From MPNO01 sp965205995 (GTDB lineage Bacteria > Pseudomonadota > Alphaproteobacteria > MPNO01), in NCBI GenBank assembly GCA_965205995.1, contig OZ242200.1, positions 3,844,001 through 3,908,000 on the forward strand: a stretch of 64,000 nucleotides of DNA. Reading direction: 5' to 3'. Made by a program: the position numbers and the translations under genes. Shown in pieces: positions 34,829-45,152 of the stretch. The notes under the pieces were generated by a model. That model did not search any database and had not been told where the DNA came from. It saw nothing but the letters and a program-made list of their open reading frames with translations. Numbering within the stretch: the first letter of the stretch is position 1; the number at the start of each line of letters is the position of its first letter.

Positions 34829-35248
34829 ATGACAAGAAAAGTAATTTGCGCGGCCGCCCTGGCCTGTTTCTTCCTGTTCCCCCTGGACCAGGCGCTGGCC
34901 CATAGCGGCGGCACCGATGCCCAAGGCTGCCACCGCAACAGCCAAACCGGCGTCCGTCACTGTCACACCTCGAAGAATGACGACAACGACGTCAATTGGG
35001 CGGTCGTCGGCGGGGTCGCCGGCGGCGCGCTGCTCCTGTGGCTCCTCGTGAAGTGGCTCGATCGCGACGAGACGGAGGCGGCGGAAGGGCTGCGGCTCAT
35101 GCCGTATGCGGCCGAAGGGAACCGCATCGGCATCGCCGGCGAATACTCGCTCGGTGGGCCGGGCGCGATCGGCCTCCGCGCCATGACGCCGGAGAAGGGT
35201 GGCCGGGGAACCGGCCATGTCGGCGCCTATTGGCGGCTGAAATTCTGA
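34829..35248 (+). CDS. YHYH-domain secreted/membrane protein
   Basis: 139 residues. A signal peptide (residues 1-24, LACFFLFPLDQALA) is followed by HSGGTDAQGCHRNSQTGVRHCH, the short Cys/His YHYH-type motif that may bind metal, then one membrane segment (about 57-75, AVVGGVAGGALLLWLLV) and a Gly-rich tail. Function unknown. The ATG at 34829 is preceded by GCGAGGACTCG. Confidence 0.75.
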   Translation: MTRKVICAAALACFFLFPLDQALAHSGGTDAQGCHRNSQTGVRHCHTSKNDDNDVNWAVVGGVAGGALLLWLLVKWLDRDETEAAEGLRLMPYAAEGNRIGIAGEYSLGGPGAIGLRAMTPEKGGRGTGHVGAYWRLKF

Positions 35249-35394
35249 TCCGGCACGCGGTCCGCGGCCGCCGCGTCGGCCGATCCGTACCGTAAGCGCC
35301 GTCGCGGCCTCATGCCCGGGGATAGCTGGCGGGCGGGATGGATGCGGGCGCATCCGGGGGTTGCCGGATCCCGCTCCGGCGCGGCGGCGCGGCG

Positions 35395-35432
35395 TCCCTC
35401 GATACGGCGCTTGGCGCCTGCTCGGGATGAGG
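35395..35432. repeat. Dispersed palindromic repeat, copy 5
   Basis: Single unit CCCTCGATACGGCGC-TTGG-CGCCTGCTCGGGATGAGG with a GGCGC/GCGCC stem. It lies within the 551-bp stretch after the YHYH gene. Confidence 0.8.
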
Positions 35433-35558
35433 AATCTTTTTGGCCAGCCCCGCCCAACCCTCACCTCGAGCACGCGCTCCTGCCGGTTGGTGCGGTAGCC
35501 GGCCACGTCCTGGCCTTCCTTGCACAGACCCCGGTCGCTGAGGCCCGGCATCCGACGA

Positions 35559-35774
35559 ACGCCGGCGGAAATCCACGCACTGTTCGAGGACGTCTCCACC
35601 CGCAACCTGCTCTGTTTCGACGGGGAGGCCGTCGGATACGACTGGCGACGAGGGGATATCCCGGAAAATTTGCCGCTCTACGGGGCGTCGATGTCCAAGA
35701 GCATGGCCTCCTATCCGCCCGGCCGCGGCGTGCGGGGGTTGCCGGTTCGAGTTCCGGACGCTATTATTACATAG
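35559..35774 (+). pseudogene. Serine hydrolase (beta-lactamase-like) fragment
   Basis: The frame reads ...STRNLLCFDGEAVGYDWRRGDIPENLPLYGASMSKSMASY, matching the region around the SxxK nucleophile (SMSK) of beta-lactamase/6-aminohexanoate-dimer-hydrolase-type enzymes, then loses similarity and stops at 35774. Fewer than 60 residues of a roughly 400-residue family remain. No start is evident. Confidence 0.4.
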
Positions 35775-35799
35775 TAAAGAACCGATAACAAAGTAAAAC

Positions 35800-36282
35800 A
35801 TGTTCGAGCTCCGTGTCGCCGACGAGGTGTGGATCGCCACCGCGCTGCTGCACCGCCAATACCCCGACCGCGAGGACTTTGCGGTGCGCGAGATCGTGCG
35901 CCGCGCCGGGGCGGAGCGGGCGACCGGCGCCGAGCCGCTGCGCCCCGGGGTGCAGTCCCATGCCTATCTCCACTGCGTCGCCAACCGGGCGCCCGACCCC
36001 GGGCGCTACCGCATGCTGTTCGAGACCGCGAAGGGGCGGCGCCGGCTGTTCCGGCCGGGCGATCCGTGCCACCGGCTGCGCGCCCGCGGCAAGGACGCGC
36101 CCGATCCCGGCGCGGTGCCGCCGGCCTATCGCGGGCTGATCGAGTGGTACCGGCGCGACTACGCCCGCGCCGGCAAGGCGGGCGAGGACCCGATCCTGGC
36201 GCTGCGCGGGACCGGCCGGGCGGCCTGGGCCGATACCGACGCCGAAGCCTGGCTCGATCGGCTGCGCGGGGACGGGCGGTGA
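35800..36282 (+). CDS. DUF7669-like putative partner of a PIN protein
   Basis: 160 residues. It starts VWIATALLHRQYPDREDFAVREIVRRA, a likely winged-helix or HTH-type segment, then HAYLHCVANRAPDPGRYRMLFETAKGRRRLFRPGD. The pattern resembles small HTH-like proteins of the DUF7669 sort, but the match is from memory and weak. It ends inside the start of the PIN gene (GTGA overlap), the layout of antitoxin and toxin. An AT-rich promoter-like segment (35760-35799) precedes it. Confidence 0.7.
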   Translation: MFELRVADEVWIATALLHRQYPDREDFAVREIVRRAGAERATGAEPLRPGVQSHAYLHCVANRAPDPGRYRMLFETAKGRRRLFRPGDPCHRLRARGKDAPDPGAVPPAYRGLIEWYRRDYARAGKAGEDPILALRGTGRAAWADTDAEAWLDRLRGDGR

Positions 36283-36683
36283 GCCGCATCTTCTGGGACA
36301 CCCATCTGTTCCTGTATCTGGCCGGGGACGGCGCGCGGGCCGGGCAGGTGGCGTCATTCCGGCGCTGGATGATCGGCCGCGGCGACGCGCTGCTCACCTC
36401 CGCGCTGACCCTCGGCGAAGTGCTCGGCGCGGCGGGGGAGGATGCGCAGCACTTCGAACGCGCCATCGCCGCCGCGGCGACGGTGCTCCCCTTCGACGAC
36501 GACGCGGCGCGGCGCTTCGCCCGGATCCGCCGCGATCCGGCGATCCGGACGGCGGACGCGATCCAGCTCGCTTGCGCGGCGGCCGGAGGCACCGATCTGT
36601 TCGTCACCGGCGACGACCGGCTGGCCGGCATGACCGTCCCCGGGATCCAGTTCATCCAGTCGCTCGACCGGGCGGCGCCCTAA
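36279..36683 (+). CDS. PIN-domain protein, probable toxin
   Basis: 134 residues from a GTG at 36279. Acidic PIN residues are all present: Asp in FWDTH near 6, Glu in LTLGEVLG near 45, Asp in RTADAIQLA near 91 and Asp in TGDDRL near 110. PIN proteins are metal-dependent RNases, usually VapC-type toxins. It overlaps the upstream gene by 4 bases, so they form a two-gene module. The first parS site begins 1 bp after its stop. Confidence 0.85.
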   Translation: MSRIFWDTHLFLYLAGDGARAGQVASFRRWMIGRGDALLTSALTLGEVLGAAGEDAQHFERAIAAAATVLPFDDDAARRFARIRRDPAIRTADAIQLACAAAGGTDLFVTGDDRLAGMTVPGIQFIQSLDRAAP

Positions 36684-36699
36684 TGTTTCACGTGAAACA
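36684..36699. promoter_or_regulatory. parS site 1
   Basis: TGTTTCACGTGAAACA, the perfect 16-bp palindromic ParB-binding consensus, between the PIN gene and mnmG. Confidence 0.95.
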
Positions 36700-36720
36700 T
36701 ACGTCAACAAGGCTGACCTA

Positions 36721-36736
36721 TGTTTCACGTGAAACA
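36721..36736. promoter_or_regulatory. parS site 2
   Basis: A second perfect TGTTTCACGTGAAACA, 37 bp from the first. Confidence 0.95.
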
Positions 36737-36757
36737 TTAGGCAGCACTCCTGACCTA

Positions 36758-36773
36758 TGTTTCACGTGAAACA
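36758..36773. promoter_or_regulatory. parS site 3
   Basis: A third perfect copy, again 37 bp on; sites 2 and 3 share flanks (CTA before, TTAGGC after). Confidence 0.95.
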
Positions 36774-36819
36774 TTAGGCCGGGGTGACATTCCGGGCCTC
36801 GCGCCCTAATTTCCGCGCC

Positions 36820-38659
<1,840 letters not shown>

Positions 38660-38688
<29 letters not shown>

Positions 38689-39310
38689 CCCCCTCAGCGC
38701 CGAGGCCTGCGCGGAAGCGCTCGATGTTTCACGTGAAACATTGGCCCGGCTCGAAGCCTATGTGGACCTCCTGCGCCGCTGGCAGCGCCGGCGCAATCTG
38801 ATCGGCCGCGGCACCGAGCCCGACATCTGGCGCCGCCACATCCTCGATTGCGGCCAGCTCGCGGCGCATCTGCCGGCGGGAACCGGCCGCATCGTCGATC
38901 TCGGCTCGGGCGCCGGGCTCCCCGGCATCGTTCTGGCGGTCCTCACCGGGGCCGAGACGGTGCTGGTCGAATCGGACGCCGCCAAGGCGGCCTTCCTCGC
39001 CGAAGCGGTGCGCCTGACAGGCGCGCCTTGCGAGATCCGCCGCGCCCGCATCGAGGCGCTCGAGCCCTGGCCGGTCGATGCGATCGCCGCCCGGGCGCTC
39101 GCCCCCTTGCCCCGACTCCTCGGCCTTGCCGCCCCCTTCGCCGCCCTCACGCCCGACCGGCCGCCCGTCTGCGTATTCCCCAAGGGCGCGCGCTGGCGCG
39201 AGGAATTGACCGATGCGGCCCTGACATGGCATATCTCGGCCCGCGACGCGCCGAGCGCGACCGAGCCCGCGGCGCGGATTCTCATCGTCGAGCGCTTCGC
39301 CAGGGTTTAG
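38660..39310 (+). CDS. rsmG: 16S rRNA m7G527 methyltransferase RsmG (GidB)
   Basis: 216 residues. It uses SAM to methylate G527 of 16S rRNA. The SAM motif IVDLGSGAGLPGIVLA is near 78 and NLIGRG near 49. Residues DVSRET near 22 are encoded by a perfect parS site (38725-38740), so the DNA serves as both codons and ParB site. It overlaps the end of mnmG and is followed 14 bases later by parA. Confidence 0.95.
38725..38740. promoter_or_regulatory. parS site 4, inside rsmG
   Basis: Perfect TGTTTCACGTGAAACA within the rsmG coding region, about 2 kb from the three-site cluster. Confidence 0.93.
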
Positions 39311-39324
39311 GGACCGCCACCCGC

Positions 39325-40143
39325 ATGAACGGCGACGGCATGACCGCCCACAAGCCCGCGCCGGGCCGGACCATCGCGATCGCCAACCAGAAGGGCGGCG
39401 TCGGCAAGACGACCACCGCGATCAACCTCGCCGCCGCGCTCGCCGCCGTCGGCAAGCGGGTGCTGGTGCTCGACCTCGACCCGCAGGGCAACGCCTCGAC
39501 CGGGCTCGGCATCGCCCGCGCCGACCGCCCGGCCGGCAGCTACGACGTGCTGTCGGGCAGCGTCGACCTCGCCGCCGTCACCCGCGAGACCGAGATCCCC
39601 GGGCTCTGCATCGTGCCCTCGACGGCCGACCTCTCGGGCGCCGAGATCGAGCTCGCCGCCGCGTCCAGGCGGGTCTACCGGCTCGGCGACGCGCTCAAGC
39701 GCGCCGGCGCGCTCGCCGCCCATGACTACATCCTGATCGACTGCCCGCCGGCGCTCGGGCTCCTCACCCTCAACGCGCTCGCCGCCGCCGACCGGGTCCT
39801 GGTGCCGCTGCAATGCGAGTTCCTCGCCCTCGAAGGGCTGAGCCAGCTGGTCCGCACGGTCGAGCGGGTGCGGGCGAACTACAATCCTGGATTGTATTTC
39901 CAGGGCATCGTGCTCACCATGTACGATACCCGCAACCGGCTGAGCGCGCTGGTCGCCGCCGACGTGCGCGGGTTCTTCCGCGACAAGGTCTACGACACGG
40001 TGATCCCGCGCAACGTCAAGGTGTCCGAGGCGCCGTCGCACGGCAAGCCGCTGCTGCTCTACGACCACCGCTGCCCCGGCGCCCGGGCCTATATGCACCT
40101 TGCGGGCGAGATGCTGAGGCGCGAACAGGGAGGGTCCGCATGA
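39325..40143 (+). CDS. parA: Chromosome-partitioning ATPase ParA
   Basis: 272 residues. The deviant Walker A KGGVGKTT is near residue 17, Walker A' VLDLDPQGNAS near 48 and the Walker B ILIDCPP near 137. ParA drives segregation of ParB-parS complexes on the nucleoid. The ATG at 39325 gives a 6-residue lead before the conserved region; ATG 39340 is possible. Its TGA overlaps the parB ATG (ATGA). Confidence 0.95.
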   Translation: MNGDGMTAHKPAPGRTIAIANQKGGVGKTTTAINLAAALAAVGKRVLVLDLDPQGNASTGLGIARADRPAGSYDVLSGSVDLAAVTRETEIPGLCIVPSTADLSGAEIELAAASRRVYRLGDALKRAGALAAHDYILIDCPPALGLLTLNALAAADRVLVPLQCEFLALEGLSQLVRTVERVRANYNPGLYFQGIVLTMYDTRNRLSALVAADVRGFFRDKVYDTVIPRNVKVSEAPSHGKPLLLYDHRCPGARAYMHLAGEMLRREQGGSA

Positions 40144-41024
40144 CCGAAGACCCCAGATCAAGGCTCGGCCGCGGCCTGTCGGCGCTGTTCGACGACGAGG
40201 AGCCCGCCGCCCCGGGCAAGGTCGCCGGCGGGGCGGGGACGCTCCCCATCGCCGATCTCACCCCGGGCCCGTTCCAGCCGCGCCAGGCCTTCGACGACGA
40301 GGCGATGGCCGCGCTGATCGATTCGGTCAAGGAGCGCGGGGTGATCCAGCCGCTGATCGTCCGCGCCGACCCCGAGCAGCCCGGGCGCTACCAGATCGTC
40401 GCCGGCGAGCGGCGCTGGCGCGCGGCCCAGGCGGCGCAGCTGCACGAGATCCCGGTCGTCATCCAGGAGCTGTCGGACGCGGTCGCGCTCGAGGTCGCGC
40501 TGATCGAGAACATCCAGCGCCAGGACCTCACGCCCCTTGAGGAGGCCGAGGGCTACCGCCGGCTGACCGAGGAGTTCCGCCGCACCCAGGAACAGCTGTC
40601 GCGCGCGCTCGGCAAGAGCCGCAGCCATATCTCCAACACGCTGCGGCTGATGAACCTGCCGAAGGCGGTCAAGCTGCTGCTCAACACCGGCGCGATCTCG
40701 GCCGGGCACGGGCGGGCGCTGCTGAACGCCGCCGACCCGCTCACGATCGCCCGCGAGATCATGCGCCGCGGCCTCACCGTGCGCGAAACCGAGCGCCTGA
40801 TCGCCGCCGACGGCCGCCCCGCGCCGCGCGGCCCGCGCCCGCGCACCCACAAATCGCACGAGATCGTCCGCTTCGAGCACGACCTCTCGGCCATGCTCGG
40901 CCTCAAGGTCACCATCACCCCGCGCGGCGAGACCGGCGACCTGACCATCCGCTACACCTCGCTGGAACAGTTCGACGACCTGATGCGGCGGCTGGGGGAC
41001 GGCAAGTTTTGGGAGCGGGGTTGA
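40140..41024 (+). CDS. parB: Chromosome-partitioning protein ParB
   Basis: 294 residues: the N-terminal RLGRGLSALF binds ParA; the CTPase domain holds GERRWRAAQAA near 85 and ALIENIQRQDLTPLEEA near 120; the HTH (EQLSRALGKSRSHISNTLRL) near 150-170 reads parS; a C-terminal dimerisation domain ends the protein (LTIRYTSLEQFDDLMRRL). It should bind the four parS sites nearby. The chromosomal composition ends just after it. Confidence 0.96.
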   Translation: MTEDPRSRLGRGLSALFDDEEPAAPGKVAGGAGTLPIADLTPGPFQPRQAFDDEAMAALIDSVKERGVIQPLIVRADPEQPGRYQIVAGERRWRAAQAAQLHEIPVVIQELSDAVALEVALIENIQRQDLTPLEEAEGYRRLTEEFRRTQEQLSRALGKSRSHISNTLRLMNLPKAVKLLLNTGAISAGHGRALLNAADPLTIAREIMRRGLTVRETERLIAADGRPAPRGPRPRTHKSHEIVRFEHDLSAMLGLKVTITPRGETGDLTIRYTSLEQFDDLMRRLGDGKFWERG

Positions 41025-41096
41025 TCTTTCATATTCTCTAACCCATTGTTTTGACCCGATTATATCGTAGTCGGCGTCGCTAGTGAGGAGCCCCGT

Positions 41097-41225
41097 ATGA
41101 GCGTGACAAACGCCACGCCGGTCGCCCAGTTCATTCAGGATCCGCAGGGAGCCGGGAGGATGAACGAAATCGAAATGGTCAATCTTAAGATTTACGACCA
41201 TAAAAATTGCATCTGTCAGGCTTAG
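41097..41225 (+). CDS. Small ORF of 42 residues, uncertain
   Basis: MSVTNATPVAQFIQDPQGAG... ending in a CICQA tail. A GAGGAG ribosome site stands about 8 bases before the ATG, and it lies in the 297-bp AT-rich stretch between parB and the ATPase gene. Two Cys lie close to the C-terminus. No family is recognised; it could be a real peptide gene or a remnant of the cassette border. Confidence 0.35.
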   Translation: MSVTNATPVAQFIQDPQGAGRMNEIEMVNLKIYDHKNCICQA

Positions 41226-41321
41226 TGATTAAGATTTTCATTCTGAATGCGCCGGCCAAGCGATTCCTGCCACAGTCTCCAAATGCCGACGGTCACAGCG
41301 ACGAGATGAAGGGGAAATTGT

Positions 41322-42656
41322 ATGGACGAGCAAGAATTTTCCACAGTCAAGGTTGAGCCGACAAAAGAACTTTTTGTGTACATTTTAACGAGGGATATTG
41401 CTCACGATGCGGCTATTATAGAACTTCTCGACAATTCGGTTGATGGTGCAAGACGAGTTGCCGAAAATCCAGAGGAACTGTCCACGTTCCAAGTGGACAT
41501 AGAATTCGACAATACAAAATTTGTAATTGAAGACAATTGTGGCGGCATTCCTCTTAATGTTGCTCGCGAATATGCATTTCGTTTTGGTCGCGCTGAGGGG
41601 ATGCAACCTATACCCGGCTCAATTGGTCAGTTCGGGGTAGGAATGAAGAGAGCACTGTTTAGCTTTGGAAAAAAATATATTGTTGAATCGGCGACGGAAG
41701 AAAATTGGTTTCGTGTTGAAATCAGGTTAGATGATTGGATGCAGGACAAAAGCAAATGGGATTTTGTTCTTGCCGATTATGGAGAGTTTAACGACGGTAA
41801 GCCCGTTGGGACACGAATTGTTGTAACCGATCTTTTTGAAGACGTTGCACGACAGTTCGGATTAGACCGTTTCCGCATACGTATCGAAAACGAAATCCAG
41901 AGGAAACACAGCTTTTTTATTGACAAGGGGCTTGCGGTACGTGTTGCTGGATCGACAATCCCGAGCGAACGCTGGCAACTAATTTCAAACGACCAATTTT
42001 CCCCAGGATACTTAAAGAGGGAATATAATGATGCTGACGCGCCCGTACATGCACGAGTATACGTAGGGTTAAATCGATCCAATCCGACTGAGGCCGGGTG
42101 GTATGTAATATGCAACGGCCGGCTGGTTCTCGGTGCAGATAAGTCTGATAAAACGGGCTGGGGTTGGCAGACGCCGGAAATGGACGCGGCTTCCGGATCG
42201 CCACGTTACCACAATCAGTTTGCCCGATTCCGTGGATACATTCTCTTTGATAGCGATAATGCGGGCCACCTTCCTTGGAACACGACGAAAACCGACATCG
42301 ATGCCGATAACTCTATATGGCTAGATGCCCGGGAAACAATCTCCTCTGTGATGCGTCCCGTCATTGACTTTTTGAACTTGGTCGACCGTGAAAGCGATCT
42401 ACAGAACTCGGAACGCATACTCACAGCTGCAATGCTAGAAGCAGGCACAATCGCTATCTCAGACATAAGACAGGAACAAGAGTTTAGTTTCCCGGAGACG
42501 CCCCGGCCACCTCGGCCGACTACCGTCAGCATTCAATTTCACAAGGAGAAAGAACGCGTGGAAGAACTAGGGGAGGCTATGGGGACTGACTCCGCGCGCG
42601 CCACTGGTGACGCAGCATTTGAAGACGCCTATCTCCGTTATGTAGAAGACGCATAG
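41322..42656 (+). CDS. GHKL/HSP90-like ATPase, MORC-like
   Basis: 444 residues. ATP-site motifs are clear: N-box IELLDNSVDGARR near 32, DNCGGI near 75 and GQFGVGMKRALFSFGKK near 107, then a transducer-like domain. This pattern (HSP90, MutL, MORC) belongs to ATP-driven clamp proteins; prokaryotic MORC/MutL-like members are known to associate with restriction-modification genes. GC is far lower than the neighbours', a sign of transfer. The next gene follows after 10 bases, so they are cotranscribed. Confidence 0.85.
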   Translation: MDEQEFSTVKVEPTKELFVYILTRDIAHDAAIIELLDNSVDGARRVAENPEELSTFQVDIEFDNTKFVIEDNCGGIPLNVAREYAFRFGRAEGMQPIPGSIGQFGVGMKRALFSFGKKYIVESATEENWFRVEIRLDDWMQDKSKWDFVLADYGEFNDGKPVGTRIVVTDLFEDVARQFGLDRFRIRIENEIQRKHSFFIDKGLAVRVAGSTIPSERWQLISNDQFSPGYLKREYNDADAPVHARVYVGLNRSNPTEAGWYVICNGRLVLGADKSDKTGWGWQTPEMDAASGSPRYHNQFARFRGYILFDSDNAGHLPWNTTKTDIDADNSIWLDARETISSVMRPVIDFLNLVDRESDLQNSERILTAAMLEAGTIAISDIRQEQEFSFPETPRPPRPTTVSIQFHKEKERVEELGEAMGTDSARATGDAAFEDAYLRYVEDA

Positions 42657-42666
42657 GGCAGGTATA

Positions 42667-43617
42667 ATGGCACCGAGTTATCGTTTGATCGATTACCGAC
42701 TACGACCTTCGAAACATGCGGAGCGCCTCATGCTCTGCGAGGCGTTCCAGCATTTAAGATTTCACTTGCTGAAAGACTATCAGTACGTGGGGCTAGGTTC
42801 CATCTTTTTCACCGACTTTCGGCTTGTGCACCGTACTCTTGGAATTTCGCGAATGACTAGTATAGAAAAAGTTGGAAGTCACAGGGAGCGTTTTGAATGG
42901 AACAAGCCGTATGCAGCAATTAACCTACTTTTTGGAACCACAGGGCAGCATCTTCCGAGGATCGACTTTTCCAAACCCACAATAATCTGGCTTGACTACG
43001 AAGACCCTTTGTTAGGTTCAGCCATAAGCGATATTAGAACTGTCGCGCATACCGCTTCACACGGTTCAGTCTTGGTAGTGACAGTCAACGCTCAGCCGCG
43101 ACAAGCCAATGACGACGGATCTAAAATGCTAGAACAGATTCGGGTAGAACTGGGTAACGATAGAATTTCTCCAAATATGAAACCGAATAGCTTATGGGGA
43201 TGGGGTCTTGCCAATCTATACCGGACGCTGGTGGATAACGAAATTCGAGATACCCTCTCTACCGCAAACGGGGTTCGAAAGCCAACGGATAAACTTAGCT
43301 ATGAGCAACTATTCAATTTTCAATACGAAGACGGCGCTCGAATGGTGACATTCGGAGGTGTGTTTTTTGAGGATGCAAAGCGTGATGAATTTGAAGCTTG
43401 CGCCTTTAATCGTCTAAGGTTCGTTCGCAATGGTGCTACGCCGCTTCGCATTTTGACACCCAAGTTGACATCGCGAGAGGTCGCACATTTGGAGCGCCAG
43501 CTTCCGTTGGTCGAGGGGTCGGATCTGGACTTTCAATCTATGCCGAAAAAGGACGCCCTTGAATATTGCAATTTATATCGTTACTTGCCCACATTTTTGC
43601 CTGTGGAGCTGTTATAA
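42667..43617 (+). CDS. Rossmann-fold putative methyltransferase-like protein of unknown function
   Basis: 316 residues. YVGLGSIFFTDFRLVH near 38-53 looks like a SAM-binding motif I, TSIEK near 66 offers the acidic residue after beta-2, and IIWLDYEDPL near 108 the next motif; GSVLVVTVNAQP follows. I read it as an O-methyltransferase-like fold, not proven. Low GC like the ATPase gene before it (10-base gap). The two are probably one functional unit with the converging methyltransferase/Vsr pair. Confidence 0.7.
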   Translation: MAPSYRLIDYRLRPSKHAERLMLCEAFQHLRFHLLKDYQYVGLGSIFFTDFRLVHRTLGISRMTSIEKVGSHRERFEWNKPYAAINLLFGTTGQHLPRIDFSKPTIIWLDYEDPLLGSAISDIRTVAHTASHGSVLVVTVNAQPRQANDDGSKMLEQIRVELGNDRISPNMKPNSLWGWGLANLYRTLVDNEIRDTLSTANGVRKPTDKLSYEQLFNFQYEDGARMVTFGGVFFEDAKRDEFEACAFNRLRFVRNGATPLRILTPKLTSREVAHLERQLPLVEGSDLDFQSMPKKDALEYCNLYRYLPTFLPVELL

Positions 43618-43820
43618 AGTCACTAGTAAGAGAGATCTGTACCGGAACCAAGAAAACAGTATTTGGTTCTATTTATGCCGCAACATCGGTCGGATGAGAA
43701 ATCACCAATCCTCAGAAACTCGTTGAAATATTATGCAAGTTCGAACTTCCCTGATCTTATCCCAAGATTGCCTTTGCCGTGAAATTTCTTCTCATTTGGA
43801 GCCCGATAAATATTTAGCCC

Positions 43821-45152
43821 CTAAGCATAGAACACTTGCTCGCCTAGGCGCTCGCGCTCTATGTCGATCTGTTTGCGCTTACTTGCGCTGCTCTTCGTAG
43901 TGCGACGGCTGGGCGGCGGATCGACCTCGAAGTGTCTCGCGGCCGAAGAGAGATCGAGGGACAGAAGCGTAGGATTCCCCAGCGCTACAGCGTCTTTCGG
44001 CCGAGTCGGAGTTAGCCCGAGTGTTTCGATTACCTTTTGGGCGATTGCCCTTGCGAATGGTGGTGGCACCGCGTTACCAATCTGACGCGCACCATGCCAA
44101 TTCGTTACATGGAAACGAAACCAGTCCGGGAATCCATGTAACCGAGCCATCTCACGCACAGTTACACAGCGTTTGTATCTGTAATGTATTGGGCGAGGGC
44201 TGGTGAACGCTCCGCGTGCTCCGTCAGTGCCGGCACGTAGCGTATTTGAAACTCCCGACTCGGGAAGCCTAAAGAACCGGCTGACAGGTTCGACAGTACC
44301 TTGTTCCGTCTGGCGAAATCGTTGTCGCGATATATCGGTGTGTCCTGTACGGGCGCTCGAAGTCAGCACAGCGGGAGCCCATTCGCGCACATCGCCGTAG
44401 TGCCAGGAATCGTTCAAGCGGCACCGCAATCCAGCTGCGTAGGCCGAAGGCTTACCAAAACGGGTCGTTTTCACAGAGTCCGAACCGGCCAGCGCGTGGA
44501 AGCCGTCGGCATCGGGGAGGTCGCCGAGCGCGTCGGCGCAGGTCGGCCCGTCGGGGAGGCCGTCGATGCGCCGTTTCTTGCCCGCGATGTTCGTCTTCGG
44601 CGTCGGATAGTCGGGCAGGGCCTCGCCCTTTTGCGCGCCGAGCAGGATCAGGCGTTCGCGATGCTGGGGCACGGCGAAGTTGCCGGCGTTGAGGACGCGC
44701 CAAGGCACCCGCACGTCGTAGCCGACTTCGGAAAATTCCTCGACCAGCTCGTCGAGGAACGCGCGGTGCCGGCCCACCGTAAGACCTTTCACGTTCTCGA
44801 ACACGAAGGTCCGGGCGTCGAGCTCCGCCACGATGCGGACGAATTCGCGCACCAGCCGGTTGCGCGGGTCGTCGAGAACCCGATGGCCGATCAGCGAAAA
44901 CCCCTGGCAGGGAGCGCCGCCGAAGACGCAGTCGACCCGGCGCCCGCCGATACCGGCCGCCTGGGCGATGTCCTTGCCCGAGAGGGTTTCGATCGGGTGG
45001 GGGATAACCGCCGTCTTCGGGAAGTTGTATTTGTGGACGGCGCAGTGAACCGGATCGATCTCGACCGCCGCGGCCACGTCGAAACCGGCCTGCTCGAAGC
45101 CGAGGCTCAGACCGCCGGCGCCGGCGAAAAGGTCGATTCCGATGGGCCTCAT
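43821..45152 (-). CDS. DNA (cytosine-5) methyltransferase
   Basis: 443 residues, complete C5 methyltransferase: motif I DLFAGAGGLSLGFE near 7-20, motif IV with catalytic Cys in GGAPCQGFS near 78-86, ENV near 119, QHRERL near 163 and GNAVPP near 357. The target-recognition region lies between. The C-terminal extension carries basic stretches. Codon use is GC-rich in the N-terminal half and AT-richer from about 44,450 downward, so the gene is a mosaic. Its ATG overlaps the stop of the Vsr gene (ATGA). Confidence 0.95.
   Translation of the reverse strand: MRPIGIDLFAGAGGLSLGFEQAGFDVAAAVEIDPVHCAVHKYNFPKTAVIPHPIETLSGKDIAQAAGIGGRRVDCVFGGAPCQGFSLIGHRVLDDPRNRLVREFVRIVAELDARTFVFENVKGLTVGRHRAFLDELVEEFSEVGYDVRVPWRVLNAGNFAVPQHRERLILLGAQKGEALPDYPTPKTNIAGKKRRIDGLPDGPTCADALGDLPDADGFHALAGSDSVKTTRFGKPSAYAAGLRCRLNDSWHYGDVREWAPAVLTSSARTGHTDISRQRFRQTEQGTVEPVSRFFRLPESGVSNTLRAGTDGARGAFTSPRPIHYRYKRCVTVREMARLHGFPDWFRFHVTNWHGARQIGNAVPPPFARAIAQKVIETLGLTPTRPKDAVALGNPTLLSLDLSSAARHFEVDPPPSRRTTKSSASKRKQIDIERERLGEQVFYA

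Noticed and set aside
36784..36819. GTG at 36784 as mnmG start
   Set aside because: The added 12 residues are not family-like; ATG 36820 fits the conserved N-terminus.
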